Under the pieces are notes generated by a model. That model did not search any database, was not told the DNA's origin, and saw only the letters and a list, made by a program, of their open reading frames with translations. A stretch of DNA of 32,098 nt. Origin: Pseudomonadota bacterium. Its GTDB lineage: Bacteria > Pseudomonadota > Gammaproteobacteria > Xanthomonadales > Xanthomonadaceae. The position numbers were made by a program, and so were the translations under genes. Within the stretch, counting starts at the first letter, position 1; each line of letters starts with the position of its first letter. The DNA is taken from the NCBI GenBank assembly GCA_023388715.1, contig JAEWFT010000013.1, positions 1-32,098 of the forward strand, written 5' to 3'. Below are positions 26,145-32,098 of this stretch, one piece after another.

Positions 26145-27065
26145 ATGACCGAGGACGTCGCGATCCCGCCGCGCAGCCCGCGCCATTGGCCGGTATGGTT
26201 CGGCGTCGCCGTCGGCATGGGGCTGGCGCGGCTGCCATGGCGCGTGCAGCGCGCGCTCGGCGCAGGCGTGGGCTGGCTGGCGCTGCGCCTGCTGCGGGAC
26301 CGCCGCGAGGCGGCGCGCACCAACCTGGCGCTGTGCCTGCCGGAACTCGGCGAGGCCGAACGCGAGGCGCTGCTGCGGGCCAACTTCCGCGACGTCGGCA
26401 TCGGCCTGTTCGAATTCGCACGCGCCTGGTGGGGCGACGCCACCCCGATGCGCGAGCGCGCGCAGGTCGAGAATGCCGAGCTGCTGCAGCGGCTGCTCGC
26501 GCAGGGCCGCGGGGTGCTGCTGGTGTCCGGCCATTTCATGACGCTGGAGATGTGCGGACGGCTGCTGTGCGACCACGTGCCGCTGGCCGGCATGTACCGC
26601 CGCCACCACAGCCCGGTGATGGAATGGGCGGTGCTGCGGGGCCGCCTGCGCTATGCCAGCGCGATGTTCGGCAATGGCGACACCCGCGCGGCGATCCGCC
26701 ACCTCAAGCGCGGCGGCCTGCTGTGGTACGCGCCGGACCAGGACATGCGCGGCAAGGAGACGGTGTTCGCGCCGTTCTTCGGGATCCCGGCGGCGACCAT
26801 CACCGCCACCCACCAGTTCGCGCGGATCACCGGCTGCGCGGTGGTGCCGTTCTTCCATCGCCGGGTGACGGGCGAGGACGGTCGCGACCGCTACGTGCTG
26901 CGGATCGGCGAGCCGCTGGCGCCGTTCCCGGGCGACGATGCGGTGGCCGACAGCGCGCGGGTCAACTTGGCGATCGAGGCGATGGTGCGGGAAGCGCCAA
27001 GCCAGTACCTGTGGCTGCACCGGCGCTTCAAGCGGCAGCCCGACGGGACCTCCCGCTACCGCTGA
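26145..27065 (+). CDS. lpxL: Lipid A biosynthesis acyltransferase (LpxL/HtrB family)
   Basis: 306 aa. Adds a secondary acyl chain to Kdo-lipid IVA. The HtrB/MsbB catalytic pair is visible as H130-x4-E135 (GHFMTLEM) after an N-terminal hydrophobic region (about 15-50). Other landmarks: RREAARTNLALCLPEL, LRANFRDVGIGLFEFARAWWG, YRRHHSPVMEW, LWYAPDQDMRGKETVFAPFFGIPA, and ASQYLWLHRRFKRQP-type C-terminus. Which position is acylated cannot be told. It is divergent from waaA, so consecutive pathway steps are paired. The 3' end overlaps the convergent O-antigen ligase gene by 10 nt. Confidence 0.95.
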   Translation: MTEDVAIPPRSPRHWPVWFGVAVGMGLARLPWRVQRALGAGVGWLALRLLRDRREAARTNLALCLPELGEAEREALLRANFRDVGIGLFEFARAWWGDATPMRERAQVENAELLQRLLAQGRGVLLVSGHFMTLEMCGRLLCDHVPLAGMYRRHHSPVMEWAVLRGRLRYASAMFGNGDTRAAIRHLKRGGLLWYAPDQDMRGKETVFAPFFGIPAATITATHQFARITGCAVVPFFHRRVTGEDGRDRYVLRIGEPLAPFPGDDAVADSARVNLAIEAMVREAPSQYLWLHRRFKRQPDGTSRYR

Positions 27066-28369
27066 CCGGCGGGCGCCGGCTGGCCCCACAGGCTGCCGGC
27101 ATACAGCGCGGCCAGCAGCAGCAACACGCTGCCCCAGAAGGTCGAATACACGGCCAGGTGGGTGTTGAGCGGGAACACGCTCACTGCCAGCGCCAGCATC
27201 GCCGGGCGCGCACGCTCGCGCGCCGGCGCGTCGGCATACCGCCACGCGCGCCACGCCAGCGCCGCGCCGGCCAACCACAGGAGCAGGCCGAGCAGGCCGG
27301 TTTCCGCCAGCACCTCGAGCACGATCTGGTGCGCGTGCAGGGCCACGCCGGTACCCCAGGCCGCGATCTGCCCGGGCTGCGGGTCGCAGTTCGGGAACGC
27401 CTCGCGGAACCCCCGCGCGCCCACGCCGTTGACCGGGTGCGCACGCACCATGCAGGCGGCCGCCGACCAGATCCGCGCGCGTCCCGACAGCGCGTGGTCC
27501 ACCCCGGCGGCGTCGCCGGACAGGACTTCGGCGCTGCGCTGCAGGCGCTCGCCAAGCGGTGGCGACACCAGCGCGGCCAGTCCCAGCGACAGCACCGCCA
27601 GCAGCATGATCGCCAGCATCCGCTGCCAGCCCAGCAGTCGCCAGCCGGTCCAGACCAGCACCAGCGCATAGGTCAGCCACGAGGCGCGCGAGCCCGCCAG
27701 CATGACCACCAGGCCGATCGCCACCGCCGCGGCCAGCCAGCCCCAGCGCCCCGCCCTGCGCTGCGCGAAGTCCAGCGCAAACGGCGACAGGCTGGCCAGC
27801 ACGATCCCCAGCTTCAGGTTGCACGGCCCCAGGATGCCGCCGAGCCGGTCCGCGGCCGCGACGTCTTCCGGGGTGCACATGCCCCGCCCGCTGATCGCGA
27901 GCTTGGCCTGGTCCAGCGCCCAGAACAGCGGGCTGGTTCCGGACATCGCCTCCACCAGCGCATCCGCGGTCCACGCCAGCACGATGATGGCCAGGCCGCC
28001 GAACGTGCGTCGCCGCCCCTGCTCGCTGGCCACCGCCGACGCCACCACCCACAGGAACGGCAGGTAGCGCAGGTCGATCACCGCTTCCTGCAGCGCGCGC
28101 CCGCGATCGAGCGCGTCTGGCGCCGAGAGCAGCTGCGGCATCCAGTAGGCGAAGAACAGCACGCTGGTCAGTGCCCACGCAGGGCCGCTCAGCAGGGCGG
28201 CGCCGCCGCGAAAGCGGCTTGCCACCAGCTTGAACAGCCCGGCCAGCGCGCCGAGCACCAGCACGCCTTCCGCATAACCCGGGGCGGGCCACAACGCGAC
28301 GAACGCAATCACCCAGGCGGGCGCCCAGCGCCAGCCCGGCACCGCATCGGCGCCCGGCGCGGCGCTCAT
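27056..28369 (-). CDS. O-antigen ligase / Wzy family membrane protein
   Basis: 437 aa, about 10-12 membrane segments. Wzy_C-type family: the periplasmic loop region with GVGARGFREAFPNCDP and the H345-x-H347 segment (LHAHQIVLEVLAETGLLGLLLWL) is characteristic of O-antigen ligases (WaaL) and polymerases. Also NGVG and SGRARIW upstream. Whether it ligates O-antigen to lipid A core or polymerises a surface glycan cannot be decided from sequence. The start at 28369 overlaps the glycosyltransferase stop (ATGA-type 4-nt overlap), so they are translated together. The open frame extends upstream but only antisense/off-frame in the glycosyltransferase gene. Confidence 0.9.
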   Translation of the reverse strand: MSAAPGADAVPGWRWAPAWVIAFVALWPAPGYAEGVLVLGALAGLFKLVASRFRGGAALLSGPAWALTSVLFFAYWMPQLLSAPDALDRGRALQEAVIDLRYLPFLWVVASAVASEQGRRRTFGGLAIIVLAWTADALVEAMSGTSPLFWALDQAKLAISGRGMCTPEDVAAADRLGGILGPCNLKLGIVLASLSPFALDFAQRRAGRWGWLAAAVAIGLVVMLAGSRASWLTYALVLVWTGWRLLGWQRMLAIMLLAVLSLGLAALVSPPLGERLQRSAEVLSGDAAGVDHALSGRARIWSAAACMVRAHPVNGVGARGFREAFPNCDPQPGQIAAWGTGVALHAHQIVLEVLAETGLLGLLLWLAGAALAWRAWRYADAPARERARPAMLALAVSVFPLNTHLAVYSTFWGSVLLLLAALYAGSLWGQPAPAGQR

Positions 28370-29472
28370 GCCGCCACCAGCGATCGGTAGAGTCCAAGGG
28401 TCGCGTCCTGCATGGCCTGCAGGGTATACGGCATCGTCGCCGGTGGCGCGGGCGGCGCGGCCAGCAGGCCCAGCGCACGCGCTGCCAGCGCGTCCTCGTC
28501 GAACGGCGCCACCGCGCCCTCCGGTTGCAGTTGCGCCAACAGTTCGCCGGCGGCGCCCTGCGCCCAACCCAGCACCGGCACTCCGACGGCGAGCGCCTCG
28601 ACCACCGTGCGCCCGAACGCCTCGGGCTTGCGCGACAACTGCAGCACCAGGTCGCTGGCAGCGTAGGCGCTGGCCATCGCGTCGGTCGGTTCGGTCATGG
28701 CCACCGCGCCAGCAATTCCCAATGCACGTGCGTCGCCCCGCAGCTCCTCCAGGTAGCGCCCGCGGCTTGCCTCGACCACCCCCGGCATCCACAGCCGCGC
28801 ATCGGTGCCGCCCGCGCGCAGCTGCGCCAGCAACCGCAGCGCGTCGGCATGGCCCTTGCGCCGGGTGCCGCGGCCGGGCAGCAGCAGCAACGGGCCGTCC
28901 CCCGTCAGTTGCGGATGCGCCTGCGCAAGCGCCTCGCGCATGCTGCGATCGAGGTGCGGCCTGCGCGGGAACGCGGCGGGATCGATGCCGCGCGGGATCA
29001 CCCGCAAGCGCGCAGGCTCCAGGTCGGGATAGTGGGCGAGCAGGTGTGCCCGGACGGTCTCGGATACGCACACCACGCGCTCACCGCGGGTCATCACCGC
29101 GCTGTAGCCGCTGGGCGAATTGAGCCCGTGCACGGTGGTGACGAAGGCGGGCCGCGTCCCGTGCATGCCCCGCAGCGCGCGCCACGCCAGCCAGGCCGGC
29201 ATCCGCGAGCGCGCATGCACGATGTCGGCCCCGGCGAACGCGCGGCGCAGCGCGGGCAGGTTACGAAACGCCAGTGGCGACTTGCGGCCCACCGCCAGCT
29301 CGACGTGCTCCGCGCCGCGCGCCAGCAGCCGGGGCAGCAAGCGGCCGCCGGCGGAGACCACGATGGCGCGGTGACCCGCGCGCACCAGCGCCTCGGCGAT
29401 CTCGAGCGTCGAACGCTCCACGCCGCCGGCCTCCAGCGCCGGCAGCAACTGCACCACGGTCAGCCGGCCCAC
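28366..29472 (-). CDS. Glycosyltransferase family 4
   Basis: 368 aa. GT-B fold retaining glycosyltransferase: N-terminal VQLLPALEAGGVERSTLEIA (acceptor side), VHARSRMPAW, TTVHGLNS; C-terminal donor domain with PGRGTRRKGH (199-208) and the E284-x7-E292 motif (EAFGRTVVEALAVGVPVL). Likely builds LPS core or another surface glycan, given the overlapping O-antigen ligase family gene and nearby waaA/lpxL; acceptor and sugar are unknown. The start is GTG at 29472, 13 nt after the zinc-finger gene stop; no strong Shine-Dalgarno is present, so the exact start is a little uncertain. Confidence 0.92.
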   Translation of the reverse strand: MGRLTVVQLLPALEAGGVERSTLEIAEALVRAGHRAIVVSAGGRLLPRLLARGAEHVELAVGRKSPLAFRNLPALRRAFAGADIVHARSRMPAWLAWRALRGMHGTRPAFVTTVHGLNSPSGYSAVMTRGERVVCVSETVRAHLLAHYPDLEPARLRVIPRGIDPAAFPRRPHLDRSMREALAQAHPQLTGDGPLLLLPGRGTRRKGHADALRLLAQLRAGGTDARLWMPGVVEASRGRYLEELRGDARALGIAGAVAMTEPTDAMASAYAASDLVLQLSRKPEAFGRTVVEALAVGVPVLGWAQGAAGELLAQLQPEGAVAPFDEDALAARALGLLAAPPAPPATMPYTLQAMQDATLGLYRSLVAA

Positions 29473-29485
29473 GACGGGCGCCGGA

Positions 29486-29689
29486 TCAGTCGATCAGCAC
29501 GTAGGTGGCGCCGCAGTACGGGCACAGGCTGCGGCCACCGTCGGCCTCGATCGGCAAGTAGACGCGCGGATGCGAATTCCACAGCGCCATCGACGGCATC
29601 GGGCAGCTCAGCGGCAGGTCCGCGCGACGCACTTCGTACGTCGTCTGGGCGTTGGCGGGCGAGGAAGCGACGTGCTCGTGGTGGGCCAT
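29486..29689 (-). CDS. Small CHCC zinc-finger protein
   Basis: 67 aa. Zf-CHCC family with ligands C29, H40, C56 and C59 (LSCPMPSMALWNSHPRVYL, then SLCPYCGATYVL), the fold shared with mitochondrial complex I subunit NDUFS6. In bacteria the family is a small stand-alone protein of unknown role. The start at 29689 (MAHHEHV) is chosen over the long upstream frame, which is antisense-free but unlike the family. A hairpin GGCGGGG-TTTT-CCGCC lies in its leader, and a TAGACT upstream may be the -10. It precedes the glycosyltransferase on the same strand. Confidence 0.9.
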   Translation of the reverse strand: MAHHEHVASSPANAQTTYEVRRADLPLSCPMPSMALWNSHPRVYLPIEADGGRSLCPYCGATYVLID

Positions 29690-29732
29690 GGCGATGCGGG
29701 GGGCGGAAAACCCCGCCAGTCTAGCAGCGGCC

Positions 29733-30440
29733 TCAGCCGGGCAGGTCGAACAGCAGTACGTCGGCATTCGCCGCGATGGCGCGCACCGCAAGGCCACCGG
29801 CCTCACGCTCCAGCGCCAGCGCATCGCCGGCCGCGAGCCGATGGCCGCCGGCCTCCACCGCGCCGGCCGTCACCTGCAGCCAATAGCGACGCTGCGGATC
29901 AAGGTCCACGGCGACGGACTCCCCCGCCGGCAACCGGGCCGTGCGAAGCCAGGCCTGCAGGCGGATCGGGATGGACTCCCCGGCGCCATCCGGCGAGAGC
30001 AGGGTCCGCCATGCGCCGCGCGCAGCGTGCAGGTCGAACTGGCGCTGCGCGCATCGCGGGGCGGCGTTCAAGCGCTCCGGCTGCAGCCACGCCTGCAGCG
30101 CAAGCGCGGGCGCGTTCGCATCGGGGTTGCGGGTGGCGTGCTCGATGCCGTGGCCGGCGCCGGTCCAGCGCACGTCCCCCGCCTCCAGCACCTGCTCGCC
30201 GCCAACACCGTCCGCGCAGGCCAGGCGACCCGCAAGCACGATCTCGACCAGCTCCATGTTCGCGCGTCGCTGCACCGGCAATCCGGCGCCCGGCGCGTAG
30301 CGATCCTCGTTGAGCACCCGCAGGGGCCCGAACCCCATCCACTTCGGGTCATGGAACTCGCCGAACGAAAAACCCAGTCGGCGCTCCACCCCACCGCGGC
30401 CTTGCCGGCCTCGGTGGGTGGAGGGTCGAAGCAGCATCAA
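29733..30440 (-). CDS. Pirin-like bicupin with degenerate metal site
   Basis: 235 aa. N-terminal cupin recognised by FSFGEFHDPKWMGFGPLRVLNEDRYAPGAG, then the first cupin barrel and a second weaker one to the C-terminus. Standard pirins bind Fe through HxH...HxE; here the first pair reads Q57-R58-R59 before A-N-M-E and the second is H101-A-T103. Only one of four ligands survives, so a quercetinase-type metal activity is unlikely. Two ATGs (30440, 30437) are possible starts. It begins 3 nt after the YceI stop on the same strand. A large inverted repeat sits within codons about 6-19. Confidence 0.85.
   Translation of the reverse strand: MMLLRPSTHRGRQGRGGVERRLGFSFGEFHDPKWMGFGPLRVLNEDRYAPGAGLPVQRRANMELVEIVLAGRLACADGVGGEQVLEAGDVRWTGAGHGIEHATRNPDANAPALALQAWLQPERLNAAPRCAQRQFDLHAARGAWRTLLSPDGAGESIPIRLQAWLRTARLPAGESVAVDLDPQRRYWLQVTAGAVEAGGHRLAAGDALALEREAGGLAVRAIAANADVLLFDLPG
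30384..30423 (-). terminator. Terminator-like hairpin inside the pirin-like gene start
   Basis: On the minus strand CTCCACC-CACCG...GGCC pairs with GGCC...CGGTG-GGTGGAG (7+5+4 bp with a bulge and a mismatch, loop GGCAA); about 12 nt later comes TTTTT. It follows the yceI stop by about 21 nt and could attenuate read-through into the pirin-like gene. The T-run is farther from the stem than in a standard terminator. Confidence 0.4.
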
Positions 30441-30443
30441 GCG

Positions 30444-31259
30444 TTACTTCTCGACCGGCGCCTCGGTGGCCGGGGTCGGGGTGGCGTACGGATTGCCCAC
30501 CGCTTCCTCCGGCTCCACCGGCTGCGCATCGGCGGCTGGGGCCGGCGCAGCGGCGTCGGCGGGTGTTGCCGCAGCGGCGCCCGCCGCGCTGCCGGCGACC
30601 AGCGAGGCTTCGGTGGTGATCCGCAGCTTGACCTCGTCGCTGACCGCGGGCGCGGCATAGTCCAGGCCCCAGTCGCTGCGCTTGACGGTGGTGGTGGCAT
30701 CGAAGCCGATCGTCGGCGCCTTGGTCATCGGGTGCGGCCCGGCGCCGTTGAGCGTGACGTCCAGGGTCACCGGCTTGCTGATGCCCTTGATGGTCAAATC
30801 GCCGGCCACGGTGAACCGGTTGGGGCCGTTGGCGGCGACCGAGGTGCTCTTGAAGGTGGCTTCGGGGAACTTGGCGACGTCGAAGAAATCGCCGCTGGCG
30901 AGATGGGTGTCGAAGTCCGGGGTGAAGCTGGTGATGCCCGACAGCGGGAAGGTCACCTGCACCATCGAGGCCGACGGGTTGGCGGCGTCGTACACCAGCT
31001 CGCCGTTGCCATTGGCGAAGTTGAGGCTGGGGTTGGAGAAGCCCATGTGGTTCCACTGCGCCAGCACGATGGTGTGGGTCGGATCCAGCTTGTAGGTGCC
31101 GGACTGGGCCTCGATCGTGGGTGCAGCATCGGCGACGGGCGCGGTGGCCGCGGGCGGCGCGGCGGTGTCAGCCGGCGGCGGCGTGGCCTGCTTGCAGGCG
31201 ACAAGGCCCACCGCCAGCGCGGCGGCGAGGATCAGCAGGCGAAACGGGGGCTGGTGCAT
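30444..31259 (-). CDS. YceI family lipoprotein
   Basis: 271 aa. Lipobox VACK with Cys22, then an Ala/Pro-rich linker (23-45), then the YceI lipocalin-like barrel: YKLDPTHTIVLAQWNHMGFSNP, VQVTFPLSGITSFTPDFDTHL, DFFDVAKFPEATFKS, FTVAGDLTIKGISKPVTLDVTLNG and DWGLDYAAPAVSDEVKL. YceI proteins bind isoprenoid or other hydrophobic ligands in the periplasm. An unusual 45-residue Ala/Pro/Glu-rich tail follows the barrel. The ATG at 31259 has AAGGA about 7 nt upstream. It follows the nitroreductase gene on the same strand at 30 nt and precedes the pirin-like gene at 3 nt. Confidence 0.93.
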   Translation of the reverse strand: MHQPPFRLLILAAALAVGLVACKQATPPPADTAAPPAATAPVADAAPTIEAQSGTYKLDPTHTIVLAQWNHMGFSNPSLNFANGNGELVYDAANPSASMVQVTFPLSGITSFTPDFDTHLASGDFFDVAKFPEATFKSTSVAANGPNRFTVAGDLTIKGISKPVTLDVTLNGAGPHPMTKAPTIGFDATTTVKRSDWGLDYAAPAVSDEVKLRITTEASLVAGSAAGAAAATPADAAAPAPAADAQPVEPEEAVGNPYATPTPATEAPVEK

Positions 31260-31289
31260 GGCGGTTTCCTTGGCGGGGATGGCGCGGGG

Positions 31290-31877
31290 TCAGAGGATAC
31301 GACAGGCTTCATCGAAGCCCAGTCGCGGCGAACGCGGGAAGATGCTGGCAGGGTCGCCCTTGCCGAGATTGACCAGGAAGTTGGACTTGATCGCGGTCCC
31401 GGCGAAGAACGCCTCGTCGACCAACGCGTGGTTGAACCCCGACATCGGGCCGGTGTCCAGCCCCAGCGCGCGCGCGGCCAGGATCAGGTAGGCGCCCTGC
31501 AGGCTGCCATTGCGGAACGCGGGCACGTGGCGGCCCTCGCGCGGCCCGTCGAACCAGCTCTTGGCGTCGGTATGCGGGAACAGCACCGGCAGCTTCTCGT
31601 GGAAGTCCTCGTCGAATCCGACGATCACCGTCACCGGCGCGGCCAGCGTCTTGGCGCGATTGCCCTCGTCCAGCGCCGGCGCCAACTTCTGCTTGGCCTC
31701 CTGCGACTTGACGAACACGAAGCGGGCCGGCGTCGAATTGGCCGCGGTCGGTCCGAACTTCAGCAGGTCGTACAGCTGGCGCAGCGTGTGCTCCGGGATC
31801 TCGCCCGAGAAGGCGTTGTAGGTCCGCGCGGTGCGGAACAACTGGTCAAGGGCGGGATCGGGCAACGCTTGCGACAT
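31290..31877 (-). CDS. rutE: Nitroreductase family protein, RutE/malonic semialdehyde reductase type
   Basis: 195 aa. FMN-dependent nitroreductase fold: LFRTARTYNAFSGEIPEHTLRQLYDLLKFGPTAANSTPARFVFV (FMN-binding start), NRAKTLAAPVTVIVGFD, GSLQGAYLILAARALGLDTGPMSGFN and LVNLGKGDP. This set is typical of the RutE/HadB-like group, whose E. coli member reduces malonic semialdehyde in pyrimidine degradation. No other rut gene is in the window, so the substrate is not certain. A GGAAGG ribosome-binding site precedes the ATG, and TACACT about 30 nt upstream may be its -10. It is divergent from the ELM1-like gene across 59 bp. Confidence 0.85.
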   Translation of the reverse strand: MSQALPDPALDQLFRTARTYNAFSGEIPEHTLRQLYDLLKFGPTAANSTPARFVFVKSQEAKQKLAPALDEGNRAKTLAAPVTVIVGFDEDFHEKLPVLFPHTDAKSWFDGPREGRHVPAFRNGSLQGAYLILAARALGLDTGPMSGFNHALVDEAFFAGTAIKSNFLVNLGKGDPASIFPRSPRLGFDEACRIL

Positions 31878-31936
31878 GGACGGCCTTCCGGATTCGGGTC
31901 AAGCGGCCAGTGTAGAGTGCCGCCGGTGAAGCGACG

Positions 31937-32098
31937 ATGCCGCCCACGGAACGGATTGATGCGATCGCCGCAACGGTGCACGGCATGCCGGCCATGAGCG
32001 CGGTGGCCCTGCACGACGGCCGCGCGGGCAATGCGCGGCAGGCGCTGGCGCTGGCGCGCGCGCTCGACCCGCAGGCCACCGAGCACGCGCTGCAGCCG
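31937..32098 (+). CDS. ELM1-like (DUF1022) protein, N-terminal fragment
   Basis: 54 codons, running off the right edge. The stretch ALHDGRAGNARQALALARAL matches the start of the ELM1/DUF1022 family (DGRAGN-x2-QALxLA), a group related to GT-B glycosyltransferases and named for a mitochondrial fission protein; its bacterial role is unclear. The start at 31937 has GGTGAA about 6 nt upstream. In-frame ATGs at 31985 and 31994 are alternatives closer to the usual family start, so the first 16-19 residues are uncertain. Incomplete; confirm with the sequence beyond 32098. Confidence 0.75.
   Translation, partial: MPPTERIDAIAATVHGMPAMSAVALHDGRAGNARQALALARALDPQATEHALQP

Overview
The window is GC-rich chromosomal DNA with a codon bias strongly favouring G/C at third positions. 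Its gene content points to a gammaproteobacterium of the Xanthomonadaceae/Lysobacteraceae (Xanthomonas, Lysobacter or Luteimonas-like). The pointers are a PPi-dependent phosphofructokinase next to a K+-independent H+-pyrophosphatase, a short adenylate kinase, and a tolC-waaA-lpxL envelope block. I see no insertion sequence, phage gene, CRISPR array, tRNA or transfer signature. The taxonomic placement is inference from content.

Layout. The left edge (1-150) looks like the promoter and leader of an rRNA operon that runs off the window on the minus strand. Next come a DUF192 lipoprotein, rubredoxin, thiE-hemL (overlapping ATGA) and a voltage-gated K+ channel gene broken by a frameshift. 3.8-6.5 kb is a minus-strand operon of SDR, glyoxalase I and an FAD-linked D-lactate-type dehydrogenase. 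6.5-8.5 kb is a DedA-PAP2-LssY fusion. 8.5-11.2 kb holds a Lon-N-domain protein, mpl (peptidoglycan recycling) and adk. 11.3-18.4 kb holds three pyrophosphate enzymes: PPi-PFK, membrane H+-PPase and soluble PPase. Interleaved with them are a CsgG-like protein, a DUF167 protein, a secreted hypothetical protein and an L,D-transpeptidase. 18.4-21.9 kb holds a DUF4136 lipoprotein, an odd channel-like membrane protein and thiC behind a TPP riboswitch. 22-29.5 kb is an envelope/efflux region: tetR, pcm-like, tolC, waaA, lpxL, an O-antigen ligase family protein and a GT4 glycosyltransferase. 29.5-32 kb holds a CHCC zinc-finger protein, a pirin-like protein, a YceI lipoprotein, a RutE-type nitroreductase and the first 54 codons of an ELM1-like protein.

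How the genes fit together. PPi made in biosynthesis can be used in glycolysis (Pfp), turned into a proton gradient (HppA) or hydrolysed (Ppa). ThiC and ThiE supply the two halves of thiamine phosphate synthesis, with ThiC under TPP control. GloA plus the FAD dehydrogenase form a plausible methylglyoxal-to-pyruvate route. WaaA and LpxL are successive steps of Kdo2-lipid A synthesis, transcribed divergently from a 44-bp spacer in which their predicted promoters overlap.

Cross-cutting observations. Several starts (rubA, dedA, mpl, ldt, tetR, waaA, lpxL, weaker for the DUF167 gene) carry a -10-like hexamer only 6-8 nt before the start codon and have no convincing Shine-Dalgarno, suggesting leaderless mRNAs. 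Convergent genes are packed stop-to-stop, often without a hairpin between them. No gene-free stretch exceeds 300 bases. The longest are 1-285 (rRNA-type promoter and leader), 21721-22002 (thiC leader with riboswitch, and tetR promoter/operator), 10432-10653 (mpl promoter and adk terminator) and 14285-14473 (nothing recognised beyond the hppA ribosome-binding site).
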